The notes: generated by a model not told the origin, from the sequence alone. DNA of 64,000 nucleotides from Bacillota bacterium (GCA_023395595.1 JAEWYO010000070.1:1-64000); one strand, 5' to 3'. Positions 41,742 through 52,099 are shown, numbered from the stretch's first letter. Program-made: numbers and translations.

Positions 41742-43568
41742 ATGGAACAAACCAAGAAGAGAGCAAAGGTATGGCTTTGCATCGCAATCGCCTTGATGCT
41801 GCTAAGCATGGTGGTGGTATCCACGGTGCAGACGTCGGGTGGAAAAGTAACGGTCAAAGACCTCCGCTGGGAAACGACGGTCGGTGTCCAGATGAGTGGA
41901 CTGCTGTTCGTGCCCGCGGGCGTTTCTGCGGAACATCCGGCTCCGGCAATCGTCACAAGCCATGGTATGTTTAACAACCGCGAGATGCAGGATGCCAACT
42001 TTGTGGAACTGTCCCGCCGCGGATTTGTCGTTCTTTCGATGGATATGTTCTCGCATGGCTATTCTGAAAACGTGTCGGATGTCGGCACCGTGCTCACGGG
42101 GATGTATGAAGCGGTCAAGATGCTCTCCACCCTGAGCTATGTGGATACATCCCGCATTGGCATCACCGGGCATTCGCTCGGCGGCATGTCCAGCAACGCC
42201 GCCATCGCGCAGGACAACGCGGCAGACATACAGCTCATCTCCGCTGTCTTGCTCAACAGCGCGGATGCAACCTACAACGATGCCACCACACAGGAGTTTG
42301 TGAACATCTACGGCAGCCGCGATGCGGGCATGATCTCCTGCCAGTATGATGAATTCTTCCATTCGTTCGCGGACGCAAACGGTGTGATGTCCGCGCCCAG
42401 AGATTTCCTCAAGTCCGTATTTGCGCAGTCCTTCCTGGATTTCGGCGTTGACCCGACCGGCAAAGACGCGCGCGTTTCCGGTACTGTGTATCACGAGACC
42501 ATCGATGGCGTGGATGCCATGCGCGTGATCTACAATCCTGCCATCACGCACCCGTGGTCGCACTTCTCCAAGCAATCCACGACGGCGACGATCAACTTCT
42601 TCAGCGAAGCATTCGGCGCGCCGAACCCGATCGATGCCAACAATCAAGTTTGGCAGTGGAAAGAGGCTTTCAATCTGATCGGCCTGATCGGCTTTGTGAT
42701 GTTCATCGTCAACTTCGCGATTCTGATGGTCTTCACGCCGTTCTTCTCCGGCCTTCGCGCCAAAGCGCCCGTGGAACCCCGCTCGTTTGTCCCGCGCGGC
42801 AAGCTCTGGTTCTGGGGCAGTCTGGTTGTGAGCGCAGTGTTTGCAACGCTGGTCTATCTGCCGATCATGCTCAACGTGGGTTCTTTCACGTTTGCAAAGG
42901 GTGCGGCTGCGCAGAGTTCGCCTTGGGGCATCTCCATCTGGGCAGCTGCCTGCGGCGTGTTCGGAATCCTGATGATGGTACTTTCCTATCTGCTCAACGG
43001 AAAGAAAAACCAGATGAGCCTTGCGGACAACGGGGTGAAGATCGACCTGCAGAAGCTCGGTAAGACCGTTCTGCTAGCGGTGATCGTTGTGTCGGTCTCC
43101 TATAGCTGCGTGTTCTTTGCGGACTATTTCTTCAAGACGGACTTCCGCATCTGGTTCCTTGCCATCAAAGCGTTTGATTCGTCGAAGATTTTCATTTCGC
43201 TCTTCCCGTATATGCCGCTGTTCCTGGTGTATTATGTGGTCCAGTCCGTTGCGGCAAACTCGTTTAACTACAACACGCTGGGCAAGAAAAAATGGATCAA
43301 CACGGCCGTGCTCGCGTTCTGCAATGCGTTCCCCGCGATCATCCTTGTTGCCATCCAGTACATCAACTTCTTCGTGACAGGGCACATGATGTGGCCGAAC
43401 GCAAATATGCAGGTGCTCTGGCTGATCGGCGTCATGGTGACTCTTGCGGTCACAACCGTGATCTCGCGCAAGATTTACCGCGCAACGAACAACCCGTATC
43501 TCGCCGGCATCATCAACGCTGTCATCGTAACGCTGATGTCCTGCACCAACACCCTGACCTGGAAGTAA
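41742..43568 (+). CDS. Membrane-integrated alpha/beta hydrolase
   Basis: 608 residues. A signal-anchor helix (about 10-28) is followed by an alpha/beta hydrolase domain (about 45-290) with SHGMFNNREMQDA as oxyanion region and GHSLGG, nucleophile Ser145; HPWSHFS is a candidate for the catalytic His. From about residue 305 onward there are seven or so membrane helices (LIGLIGFVMFIVNFAILMV and others). The hydrolase part should be on the outer face. The combination of a dienelactone-hydrolase-like domain with a polytopic tail is known in Firmicutes but without clear function. AGAGGAGAG precedes the ATG. Confidence 0.8.
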   Translation: MEQTKKRAKVWLCIAIALMLLSMVVVSTVQTSGGKVTVKDLRWETTVGVQMSGLLFVPAGVSAEHPAPAIVTSHGMFNNREMQDANFVELSRRGFVVLSMDMFSHGYSENVSDVGTVLTGMYEAVKMLSTLSYVDTSRIGITGHSLGGMSSNAAIAQDNAADIQLISAVLLNSADATYNDATTQEFVNIYGSRDAGMISCQYDEFFHSFADANGVMSAPRDFLKSVFAQSFLDFGVDPTGKDARVSGTVYHETIDGVDAMRVIYNPAITHPWSHFSKQSTTATINFFSEAFGAPNPIDANNQVWQWKEAFNLIGLIGFVMFIVNFAILMVFTPFFSGLRAKAPVEPRSFVPRGKLWFWGSLVVSAVFATLVYLPIMLNVGSFTFAKGAAAQSSPWGISIWAAACGVFGILMMVLSYLLNGKKNQMSLADNGVKIDLQKLGKTVLLAVIVVSVSYSCVFFADYFFKTDFRIWFLAIKAFDSSKIFISLFPYMPLFLVYYVVQSVAANSFNYNTLGKKKWINTAVLAFCNAFPAIILVAIQYINFFVTGHMMWPNANMQVLWLIGVMVTLAVTTVISRKIYRATNNPYLAGIINAVIVTLMSCTNTLTWK

Positions 43569-43641
43569 ATGCAGCGGTAATTATAGGACAAACCAAGCAG
43601 GATAACCTCCAAAGTAGCCTCATAAAAGAACCTCCCGAAAG

Positions 43642-43680
43642 AAGAACCCGGCTGCCCTAACGGCGGCCGGGTTCTTGATT
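43642..43680 (+). terminator. Terminator of the alpha/beta hydrolase gene
   Basis: Stem AAGAACCCGGC/GCCGGGTTCTT (43642-43652 with 43666-43676). The downstream T-run is weak (GATTG), so termination may be partial. The rest of 43569-43883 holds no gene. Confidence 0.7.
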
Positions 43681-43883
43681 GCGCGCTGCTGTGAGTAACT
43701 TTCACATGCGTTTCGCAAACAAGCCGGAGCGTGCCATAAAAAGATAGCGGCGCGTGCTGTTTTTCCACAAAATGAAGACCATTTCGAGCTTAAAAATTGC
43801 TATATTTGGAATCAATCGTAAGAAATCAAATCTCGATGAGAGAGCAAATCGGATCAATCAGTCATTTCTTTTATGGAGGGAAA

Positions 43884-46526
43884 ATGAAAAAGGTATCTCT
43901 TGTGATTCTTCTCGGCTTATGCCTGTTGCTTGCTGCCTGCGGCACGCAACCGGGCAACACCGCAGAACAGCCCGCTGCGCAAACGCAAGCAGAAGCGGAA
44001 ACAGCGACCCCCGCCAAGCTTGATGGAGCGAGCGCAGAGCCGGTTGACGTGCGTCTGGTTGTCAACGGCACCGTGCACCCGCTCAACGGGTTTGCACTCG
44101 ATGGCGGTTACTTTTACCAACAGAAGGATGTAAGCGTTGCGCTGAGAGACGCGCAAGTGGAAGGCGTAAAGAGCTTTTCGCGCGATGGTGTTGACTACTT
44201 CGCGCTGGAGGACATCTGCGCCGGCAACGGGTATGACTACACACACGACGAAGTGCTCAAAGCGGATTATGTTTGGACGTATCCAGACGTGGGGCAGATT
44301 ACGCAGTCCGACGACGAGCTGAGCCGCGCAGTGGAAAAAGGCTTCGGCGAAGCGCAGGCGGAGGATGCCGTGGTGACCTATCAGCAATTCTTTGTGATGC
44401 TGGATCGCGTGGTGGAGCTTTCGCAGCCGGACAAACTAGCCGATTGGCAAGCGCAGTTTCCCGAAGCGCGTGCTTCCAGCGATCCGATGACGCGCTATGA
44501 GGGCGCGAACGCGATCTTCAAGTGCGCAGTCGAGTTGGGGAAAGACTATCTGGCATTCTCGACCGATTGGTGGCCGATGAACGAAAAAATCGGCGAGAAA
44601 ACATGGCGCGAGATGGAAAATGTCAAAGACCCGTTCCGCTATGTACCCAACAATAACCCTTATGTTAGTGGGGGCTTTGATGGGAATGACTTCTCACAGT
44701 GGGATGATCGCGGCGTAGCATATCGCTATATCTATGCGCGGTTGTCGCTTGTGAGCGGGAAATCGATTTTCGACTATGATGAAGCACAAAACTCCATGTT
44801 GATGGACAAGCCGTTTACCGTTAACGCGGCTATGCTGGCGGCGCTTCGGTTGTATGATTCCAAATCGACCGGGGAAGGATCGGCCTTGCTGACTGACCCG
44901 CAGGCGATCGCGTATGATCCTGCGATCATCACGCAGGAGCTGATGGATCGCGCAAATGCGCGACCGAAGGTGACAGCAGAGAACCTGCCAATTCTCAAAG
45001 GGCTTGTGTTTGGTTGGAGCTCGGATTTTTTGGGGCTGCCAGCGTCCGAAGCGGAACTCAAGATGGTTGCCGACTGGGGATTCAATAGCGCAAGAGTCAT
45101 GATTTCATACCAGACGATGTTTGATCAGGATGTGACGCATGTCGATTTGAATATGCTCAAACAGATCGATCATCTGGTTGCCGCTGCCATGAAATACAAC
45201 ATTCATCTGGACATCGTGGCGACCACTATGCCGGGGCGCTGGGCAAAATTCAACCCGGAAACATTCAAAAGCGAAGGTGATTTTGACCTTTTTACCAATC
45301 CAAAGCTGCAGAAACAGGCAGTGGATATGTGGACGATGCTTGCAGCACGTTATAAAGGAGTACCCAGTGCATCCTTGTCGTTCTGCCCGCTCTTTGAGGC
45401 ATCCAATGGCAATTTGAGCACGGGGCTTCCCTTCAAGCCGTATCAATTTAAGGACACCGCGCATGTGTTTGACTTGCTCATTGGGGCTATTCAAGCGCAG
45501 GATGCAGATCGGCTTGTGGTTTATGAGGCTACATCGACTGGCGGCGCAAACGAAATCATAAAAGAAGGAGAACTGATACGATCCACGCTGGAAAGCAAGT
45601 ATGACAACATCATGATGATGGAAAACTTCTTTCAAGGGGCATTTATCTACGCCAATATGACGGCGCAGGAAGGCGAGAACATCGACAACAATAATCACAG
45701 CATGTTCCTCTCCAATTACCCGACTACGATCTATGCCGCGCAGCGGGAAATTATCAAGGGCCAACCGCTCGAACTGACGGGCGAGTTGGTCAGCGGTACG
45801 ACACTGGAGCTGTATCTTTCGAAGATTCACGGGTCGGGGGATCTGGAAATCGTCGCGGACGGGCAGACGATCTATAGTGAATCTCTTGCGTCAAAGAACT
45901 ATGACGTGAGCTATCCGATTTCGAAATATTACCCATTTGCAAAGAGCGACAAGTTGATTTCCGTCACGCTGGACCGCGACGTGCAAACGCTCGAAATCCG
46001 TTATAGCGGAAGTTCCTTTGAATGGAGCGGCATCAATGTTATCCTGCCGGATTCTTACGCTGTGGAACGCTGGTGGTATGAAACCGAGTATGATGCGGCG
46101 CTGGAAGGACGCGCAGCGGAGCCGCCGGCACTCAAAAAGACATCGGTCGTCATGATCTGCCCGAACAGCTATGATGTGGGACGATTGCTCGTGATCCATC
46201 CAGACGTGACCTACTCTTCCGAATCGGTTTGGGATCAGTCCAACAAGGAAACGATTACAGCATGGGCAAAGACCGTGTCCGAATTTGCGCCGCACAGCGT
46301 TGTTCGTATTGAGACCGCAAACTTCAACGCGGTTGCGTTGGATCAGGCGCTTGCGTACTATCACGACATTTTCACTGCGCTCAATCAATATGGACTGGGT
46401 TGGTACAGCAACGATTATATCAACTTCACCGATGGCGGCAGGCGATATATGGGCGTCGAACCCGTGCAATACTTTGGTATCCCTCTGTGCAAAGAGCTGC
46501 TCGAGCAGCTACAATCGTTTGAGTAA
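43884..46526 (+). CDS. GH5-like glycoside hydrolase lipoprotein
   Basis: 880 residues from ATG 43884 with GGAGGG just upstream; a GTG/TTG extension to 43797 is unlikely. Lipobox LLLAAC anchors it to the outer membrane face. A small N-terminal domain (VDVRLVVNGTVHPLNGFALD ... YFALEDICAGNGYDY) resembles copper-amine-oxidase/stalk domains. The barrel (about 380-625) shows LPASEAELKMVADWGFNSAR and the acid/base region CPLFEASNGN with Glu505 where GH5 enzymes have NEP. The C-terminal ~250 residues contain a beta-rich carbohydrate-binding-like domain and a tail. Substrate unknown. The replacement of Asn by Phe before the Glu is unusual. Confidence 0.75.
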   Translation: MKKVSLVILLGLCLLLAACGTQPGNTAEQPAAQTQAEAETATPAKLDGASAEPVDVRLVVNGTVHPLNGFALDGGYFYQQKDVSVALRDAQVEGVKSFSRDGVDYFALEDICAGNGYDYTHDEVLKADYVWTYPDVGQITQSDDELSRAVEKGFGEAQAEDAVVTYQQFFVMLDRVVELSQPDKLADWQAQFPEARASSDPMTRYEGANAIFKCAVELGKDYLAFSTDWWPMNEKIGEKTWREMENVKDPFRYVPNNNPYVSGGFDGNDFSQWDDRGVAYRYIYARLSLVSGKSIFDYDEAQNSMLMDKPFTVNAAMLAALRLYDSKSTGEGSALLTDPQAIAYDPAIITQELMDRANARPKVTAENLPILKGLVFGWSSDFLGLPASEAELKMVADWGFNSARVMISYQTMFDQDVTHVDLNMLKQIDHLVAAAMKYNIHLDIVATTMPGRWAKFNPETFKSEGDFDLFTNPKLQKQAVDMWTMLAARYKGVPSASLSFCPLFEASNGNLSTGLPFKPYQFKDTAHVFDLLIGAIQAQDADRLVVYEATSTGGANEIIKEGELIRSTLESKYDNIMMMENFFQGAFIYANMTAQEGENIDNNNHSMFLSNYPTTIYAAQREIIKGQPLELTGELVSGTTLELYLSKIHGSGDLEIVADGQTIYSESLASKNYDVSYPISKYYPFAKSDKLISVTLDRDVQTLEIRYSGSSFEWSGINVILPDSYAVERWWYETEYDAALEGRAAEPPALKKTSVVMICPNSYDVGRLLVIHPDVTYSSESVWDQSNKETITAWAKTVSEFAPHSVVRIETANFNAVALDQALAYYHDIFTALNQYGLGWYSNDYINFTDGGRRYMGVEPVQYFGIPLCKELLEQLQSFE

Positions 46527-46597
46527 ACGCAATTTGCCGAAGCAGCTTTGACAGGCAAAGCAATCAAATCCTCCCAAAGACCATCCAATCAGCAACG

Positions 46598-46648
46598 AGG
46601 CACTGGCGAATCGTTCTATGGCAGAACCATTCGACCAGTGCCTTTTAG
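46598..46648 (+). terminator. Terminator of the GH5-like gene
   Basis: Long stem AGGCACTGG/CCAGTGCCT (46598-46606 with 46635-46643) with inner pairing TCGTTCT/AGAACCA and GAAT/ATTC, followed by TTTTAG. Confidence 0.85.
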
Positions 46649-46727
46649 TAGATTGATTGCATGAAAAACAGCTAATTTTCAGATTGTATTCTGTACGGAA
46701 ATGTTGTTCAGCAGGTTTTGTTGGGTT

Positions 46728-47972
46728 TCAACGCGGACGGACTTCAAGTTTGAGCGCAAGATGCTGGCTTAGTTCTGGAATGATATCACGCACACCGCCG
46801 AGAAAGGCCGGATGACTCCAGTCGCATTGGTTCTGATCCTGCAAACACTTGAGAAGCGTATGCAGCATGCTGATTCGCTCCTTTGGAAGCGCGGCTGTCT
46901 GCGTGATGTGTTCCAGCGAGGAAACATAGCGAGCCCATATCTGCGTGGAATCGATTTCCGAGAGCACACGATCCCGGATGCGATATCGATCCGGTGTTTT
47001 CGCCAACTGCTGCATCGCGTTGTTGAATTGCTCTTGCGTGCAAACGGAAAGTCCCCTTGCAGAGAAGTTGGCTGACTTCGCTGCCTCAAACAGTTCGTAA
47101 TCGACCAATCCAATGGTGCCCAAATAACCGACAAGAATGGCGGGGATATTGAGCGAAACCGCTTCCAGCAAAGCACGTCCCATGGCGACGACACCGGAAT
47201 AGCCTTCCCGCAGAACCTCATGCAGGTTGTTCACATGCCCCTTAAACACGATGTGCACCTTGTGCCTAAGACAAAATGATACGATTTGGCGCTTGTTGCG
47301 CTCAGCTTCCTGGGTGAAATCTCCGAATAGATGGATTTCATGAACCGATGCCCGCGCGAGCTTCTCAATTGCATCCATAATGCCCGGTGTCTTCGCACGG
47401 TCAAATCGACTCACGATTGCCCAAGGCCCTTTTTCAGAAACAGTGGCCGGCTTGAACCGGTTTGTATCCACTCCGTTTGGGACAATGCTCGTGTTGGCTG
47501 TGTAGATGTGCAACAGATTGCTCAAATCGGAAGAGGTTGCGACAACTAAATCAGCATTCTGCAAGCAAAGATGATAGATCAGTGTGTGATAATACGGATC
47601 TTTGTATGATTCCAAAACATTCGCCGCCCCATGAATGGTGATGACGACGGGTTTGCGCATCGCGTTTGCAGCCAGCACAGCAGGAAGAATGGAGTTGAAG
47701 GGATGCGCCTCCACCAAATCGATGTTATGCTCACGGATGATTGCGCAGAGCTTGTCAACAACTCGGCACATTTGATTTGCACTGCTATAGAACGCCATTC
47801 CGATACCGTGCGTGACCTTTTGAACACCCAAATTGCGGTTAAACTCTTCATCAAAATTGTTGACGGCAAACCAGACCGAATGACCGCGTGCGGTGCAGTA
47901 GCTCGAAAAATCCTGCATCCGTGTTTCTAGTCCGCCATAGAGAAGATTTTCACTGACAATTAGAATATTCAT
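46728..47972 (-). CDS. GT4-type glycosyltransferase
   Basis: 414 residues with GT-B layout. N-terminal domain opens NILIVSENLLYGGLETRMQDF (GGxE acceptor loop) and has VEAHPFNSILPAVLAA; the hinge is NTSIVPNGVDTNRFKP; the C-terminal donor domain has IVSRFDRAKTP and a degenerate EX7E region (GRALLEAVSLNIPAILVG). It transfers a sugar from a nucleotide donor in the cytoplasm. It is the last gene of a minus-strand group with a two-domain glycosyltransferase and WecB, probably for a wall or surface glycan. Confidence 0.88.
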   Translation of the reverse strand: MNILIVSENLLYGGLETRMQDFSSYCTARGHSVWFAVNNFDEEFNRNLGVQKVTHGIGMAFYSSANQMCRVVDKLCAIIREHNIDLVEAHPFNSILPAVLAANAMRKPVVITIHGAANVLESYKDPYYHTLIYHLCLQNADLVVATSSDLSNLLHIYTANTSIVPNGVDTNRFKPATVSEKGPWAIVSRFDRAKTPGIMDAIEKLARASVHEIHLFGDFTQEAERNKRQIVSFCLRHKVHIVFKGHVNNLHEVLREGYSGVVAMGRALLEAVSLNIPAILVGYLGTIGLVDYELFEAAKSANFSARGLSVCTQEQFNNAMQQLAKTPDRYRIRDRVLSEIDSTQIWARYVSSLEHITQTAALPKERISMLHTLLKCLQDQNQCDWSHPAFLGGVRDIIPELSQHLALKLEVRPR

Positions 47973-48233
47973 GTTTGCCTCCTAGTGCCTTGGCAAGCGT
48001 TGTTTCGTCTCTCACAAGGGAACCGATCGCTGTACTCAATCGATGGAATCGAAACTGCTGATTCAAAGTACGGTTACGATGCGTGTTATGTCTGAAAGAG
48101 ACAGATTTCGCACTGCGGTTATTGGATGTTGTTTCGTTTTGCTGTATGCAAGTTGGGCGTGATCGCTCAGCTTGATCACGCGCGTTGAAAAAACAATAAG
48201 TTTTCTTGCGCCGGGCTCGATCAACTTGGGGTA

Positions 48234-50531
48234 TTAGCGTAGGGTTGAAAGAAAGTGCGCAATTTCACTCATTCCATTCAAGTGGACGCGCAAGAGCCGA
48301 TCTAAGATTCGGAAATTTTCCTCAACCATCTTTTGGCGCTCCGCCTCGGAGGGCAGCTTTCCTTGAATGAGTTGCTCATAGGACACGTATTGCATCCCCA
48401 GCGCGCAGAAGTCTCCTATCGTTGGCGACTTTAGTATGGGGATTACGCCGTGCTGCAGGTACTCCATGATTTTCGTCGGGCAAGCAACGTGATTGACCGC
48501 AATATCATCTCGCAATACGAACCCATACTGCGCGATTTTATATTCCTCTTCCATTTCTTCCGGTGGCCGGGATAACACGCTGATTTGTTGCATTGCGGCG
48601 CGTTTTCCCCAGGACTTTACGAACAGCTTTGGATTCGGCACCAGAATTCGATACCTTAGGGTTTGCATGGTCTGTTCCATCACATCCTGCATCAAGGCGA
48701 TATTTTGCCAGGATTGTAGCCCGCCGGCATAGACAATCAGCGGCGGCGTGAATGCCTTGTGATCGGTAGAACCGCTCTTGATGCTAAGCGACCCGGGAGA
48801 AAAAATCGGCAACACGATGATTTGCGCATGGGTTGCGCCGTGTTTTTGCCGCAAGTGCCTCGTCATGGACTCCGTAACGGTCAGTATCACATCGACATGC
48901 GTGTATAGGAACGCTTCCACGTCATTTGCAACGCTGCAACTGGCGCGCTTACCATTCAGCAGATATTCTTCCGGCACGGCGCCGTGGACATCCCAAATTC
49001 GCTTCACACCTTCCTGCGCAAACACCTGCAGCATTCCTTCGTGAATGCGGTCGGTCATAAAGCGCAAAAGACTGTGTGTATAGATGAGCCCCGCTTCACG
49101 TGTAAGTTGAAACAACAAATTCCGGTTGGTTGGATTATGACTATTCAACCGAATGTAGAGATGCTCTGCATCGACGCGGATCACATTCCAGTCATCCAGC
49201 TGCGAGCCATCGTCATAGAGATAGATTCGTAAGTATCCGTGGAACACGGTTTCATCAATCGCCTTAACGCGCTGGATATAGCCGTCTTTGTCATTCGAGA
49301 TGTCAAAGATTGGTGCAAATATGCAGACGCAACCCCGGCCCTGACGGCTTTCTCGAATCGCCTCCATAACCTGCTCAAACTTGGCTGTGCGCAGCGCACT
49401 CTGCTTCTTGGACGGCATCATGCTGCTACGCAGTTGATCCACTGGCAACAGCTTCGATGCTTTGCGGAACGCTTTTCTTGCGACGAGCTTTAGCAGACGG
49501 CTGCCGGAAATGGAGTCCTCTGTGAAAAACTGCCTCGTGTCTTTCGCTTGCGGTGCGCCGCCGCTCTGCTTGTTTGTCCGAACATTTTCTTTTTGCAGCG
49601 ACGGATCAAACGCGCTTGCCGCAACGCAGCGGTTGATTTGGGTTTGGGTCTGCGCAATGGAATCGTTGATGCGCTCGAGTGTCCAGGGATTCGTCGATTG
49701 GTTTGAACAATACAGCAGGTCTTGACGGCAGGATTGCAGTTGCATGGCGGCGCTGTTCAGAATGCCGCTGCAACCGCTCTCTCCAGGCATTGGGCGATCC
49801 TTACTGACGGCCTCTTCTTGTTGCAGAGTATCCTGCGAAGCGGGAGTGTCGGAACCGAAGTGATGCACAAAGCAGCCGCGCGCAATCAGCACACGATACC
49901 CTGCATTTCGGATGCGCGCCCAATCGATTCGATCCTGCGTAAGAATAGAATCAGACGTATCATCGAACAAACCGGCGGAATCGATCACTCTGCGCGAAAA
50001 AATCGTAAGGAAGCAGGAAAGAGCCGTCGTTTTTGTTTGATAGGTACCATAGGCAGCGAATCGCATCCGCGCGTGTTTGTTCGCAAGGAAAATACTTTCG
50101 CGCTGTTTTTCTGCGGCATAGTCGATGCTGACAGCTTGCTCGTTTTGAGCGCAATTCGTGACCGGTCCGATGACATCAGGATCTCCGTGCAAAAGAATCT
50201 CCAACCATTCATCCGTAACCAGTACGTCCACATGCAGGACGCAGATGTGTGTGATGGATGGGTCCGTGAGGAATCGTTGAATGGCGGCATTACAGCTGCT
50301 TTGAAATCCGAGATAATCCCGGGATTGGATGAAAAAATCGCTTGTCGATTGTTTTTGCTTGTGATAGGCGGCGAACAGAGCGTCTGCCGATTCTGCGTTT
50401 TTGGTAGCGGTGCAATCGTCGATGATGCCAACGGAGAAGCGGATGCTTGTTTTTGCCCGGATGATGGACTCCAGGCAAAGGCTCAAACATTCGCTTTCGT
50501 TGAAGTTTGCGATTACAATTCCGACATGCAT
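48234..50531 (-). CDS. Two-domain glycosyltransferase (GT2 fused to a GT-B-like domain)
   Basis: 765 residues from ATG 50531, which has GGAGA at 7-nt spacing; ATG 50537 would abut it. The N-terminal ~270 residues are a GT2 (GIVIANFNESECLSLCLESI; LHVDVLVTDEWLEIL as the DxD-like region; GCFVHHFGSDTP). A charged linker with many Gln/Ser residues follows, and the last ~400 residues look like a GT-B enzyme (VCIFAPIFDISNDKDGYIQR; LIVYAGGLQSWQNIALM; CPTKIMEYLQHGVIPIL). Such fusions add two sugars in series. Partner genes are WecB (20 nt upstream) and the GT4 downstream. Confidence 0.85.
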   Translation of the reverse strand: MHVGIVIANFNESECLSLCLESIIRAKTSIRFSVGIIDDCTATKNAESADALFAAYHKQKQSTSDFFIQSRDYLGFQSSCNAAIQRFLTDPSITHICVLHVDVLVTDEWLEILLHGDPDVIGPVTNCAQNEQAVSIDYAAEKQRESIFLANKHARMRFAAYGTYQTKTTALSCFLTIFSRRVIDSAGLFDDTSDSILTQDRIDWARIRNAGYRVLIARGCFVHHFGSDTPASQDTLQQEEAVSKDRPMPGESGCSGILNSAAMQLQSCRQDLLYCSNQSTNPWTLERINDSIAQTQTQINRCVAASAFDPSLQKENVRTNKQSGGAPQAKDTRQFFTEDSISGSRLLKLVARKAFRKASKLLPVDQLRSSMMPSKKQSALRTAKFEQVMEAIRESRQGRGCVCIFAPIFDISNDKDGYIQRVKAIDETVFHGYLRIYLYDDGSQLDDWNVIRVDAEHLYIRLNSHNPTNRNLLFQLTREAGLIYTHSLLRFMTDRIHEGMLQVFAQEGVKRIWDVHGAVPEEYLLNGKRASCSVANDVEAFLYTHVDVILTVTESMTRHLRQKHGATHAQIIVLPIFSPGSLSIKSGSTDHKAFTPPLIVYAGGLQSWQNIALMQDVMEQTMQTLRYRILVPNPKLFVKSWGKRAAMQQISVLSRPPEEMEEEYKIAQYGFVLRDDIAVNHVACPTKIMEYLQHGVIPILKSPTIGDFCALGMQYVSYEQLIQGKLPSEAERQKMVEENFRILDRLLRVHLNGMSEIAHFLSTLR

Positions 50532-50551
50532 AGGCATTCTCCGTCGTCTAT

Positions 50552-51694
50552 TTACTCCATTGCGTGCGGGGACTCATACGCGATGCTCCAGTCGCTGACA
50601 CATTCTCCGGCGAGAATATGGGCAATTCTATTGCTGGCATATCCATCCCCGTAGGGATTGGTGGCGTTCTGCATCGCGCGATATGCATCGGGGTTGGATA
50701 AGAGTATACTGGCTTGCTGAAAGATCGATGCTTCTTCCGTTCCAACAAGCCGCAGGGTGCCTGCCAGAATCCCTTCCGGCCGTTCTGTCGTATCCCGCAT
50801 GACGAGCACGGGCACATGGAGAGCGGGTGCCTCTTCTTGTATGCCGCCGCTGTCCGTCAAGATCACGTAAGAGCGTGCCATAAAATTATGAAAGTCTATC
50901 ACACTGAGCGGCTCGATGATGCGAACTCGATCACATCCGTCCAGGATTTCCTTGGCTGCGGCACGGACCAGCGGATTTTTGTGGATGGGATAGATCACGT
51001 ACGTATCTGGAAAGGCTTCAACAATGCGGCGGATGGCACGAAACATGCGGCTGAGTGGTTCACCGAGGCTTTCGCGGCGATGCGCAGTGAGCAGGATGAT
51101 ACGCCGGTTCCCGGCGCGCTCCAGTTCTGGATGCGTATAGGTGGCAGCCACGGTTGTTCGCAGGGCATCCAAGGCTGTATTTCCGGTGACGTATATGCGG
51201 TCGGCCGCTTTTCCTTCCCGTACGAGGTTGCCTTTTGCCGTCATGGTCGGCGCAAAATGATACGCCGCCAGGGAACCGACGGCTTGCCGGTTGAATTCTT
51301 CCGGATACGGTGAGAAAACATTATAGGTTCGAAGCCCGGCTTCTACGTGACCAACCGGGATTTGCATATAGTAGGACGCGAGCGAAGAAGCAAATGCGGT
51401 TGTCGTATCACCGTGAACCAGCAATACATCGGGCTTTTCCGTCTCGAGTATTCCTTGCATGCGTGTCAGTATCGTTGTTGTGATGTCAAAAAGGGTTTGT
51501 TGCTGCTTCATGATATTGAGATCGTAATCGGGAACTACCTGAAACGCGTCCAACACTTGATCAAGCATTTCACGATGCTGACCTGTGACACATACAACAA
51601 CAGTGAATCCTGGCGTTCTTTTCAGCTCCAGATAGAGAGGGCACATCTTGATTGCTTCCGGTCTGGTACCGAATACGAGCATAATCTTCTTCAT
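50552..51694 (-). CDS. wecB: UDP-N-acetylglucosamine 2-epimerase (non-hydrolysing)
   Basis: 380 residues, typical length. Opening IMLVFGTRPEAIKMCPLYLEL, then VCVTGQHREMLDQVL, VHGDTTTAFASSLASYY, HVEAGLRT and LTDSGGIQEEAPALHVPVLVMRDTTERPEG are the family blocks, with catalytic His/Glu/Asp residues retained. It interconverts UDP-GlcNAc and UDP-ManNAc for surface glycans such as teichoic-acid linkage units. First gene of the minus-strand operon. Confidence 0.96.
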   Translation of the reverse strand: MKKIMLVFGTRPEAIKMCPLYLELKRTPGFTVVVCVTGQHREMLDQVLDAFQVVPDYDLNIMKQQQTLFDITTTILTRMQGILETEKPDVLLVHGDTTTAFASSLASYYMQIPVGHVEAGLRTYNVFSPYPEEFNRQAVGSLAAYHFAPTMTAKGNLVREGKAADRIYVTGNTALDALRTTVAATYTHPELERAGNRRIILLTAHRRESLGEPLSRMFRAIRRIVEAFPDTYVIYPIHKNPLVRAAAKEILDGCDRVRIIEPLSVIDFHNFMARSYVILTDSGGIQEEAPALHVPVLVMRDTTERPEGILAGTLRLVGTEEASIFQQASILLSNPDAYRAMQNATNPYGDGYASNRIAHILAGECVSDWSIAYESPHAME

Positions 51695-52099
51695 GGCGTC
51701 TCTTTCCGAAGTTGAAATTGTGTACGTTGAGTCTATCTAGCGTTTGCACTGGATTTCGCACAAGTGGGGCAAAAGAAAGGGATAATAGTTCTTACTTTCG
51801 AATGTTAAAGTTGTTTCAATATTGTAACATGTAGTTGAACTGTGTGCACACAATTCCTTGCAATGGGAATGTGAGATAAACAAAAGTGGACAGTAAAATA
51901 TTCGAAATCCGCGATGGATGTGATACTCATCACGGGCACCAACAAGCTTGCCCGTCTGGATCACGCGACTCTGGTATTGGGTGTCAAACGCGCGAACCAC
52001 GATTGGTTTAAAATCGATTCCGTGAGCGGCAAGCAAACGATTCGATAACCGCGATCAATACCAACCCGACTTTGTAATACAAAAAAGAAAAGGCAGTCC
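51695..52099. other. Intergenic region upstream of wecB, up to the insertion sequence
   Basis: About 400 bp, AT-rich near 51770-51860. No gene and no consensus promoter for wecB was identified by eye. The end (52081-52099) contains the left arm AAAAGGCA of a terminator split by the insertion sequence. Confidence 0.4.

Noticed and set aside
48158..48182. GCGTGATC/GATCACGC hairpin between two glycosyltransferase genes
   Set aside because: It has no T-run on either strand, so it is not an intrinsic terminator; an operator is possible but unsupported.
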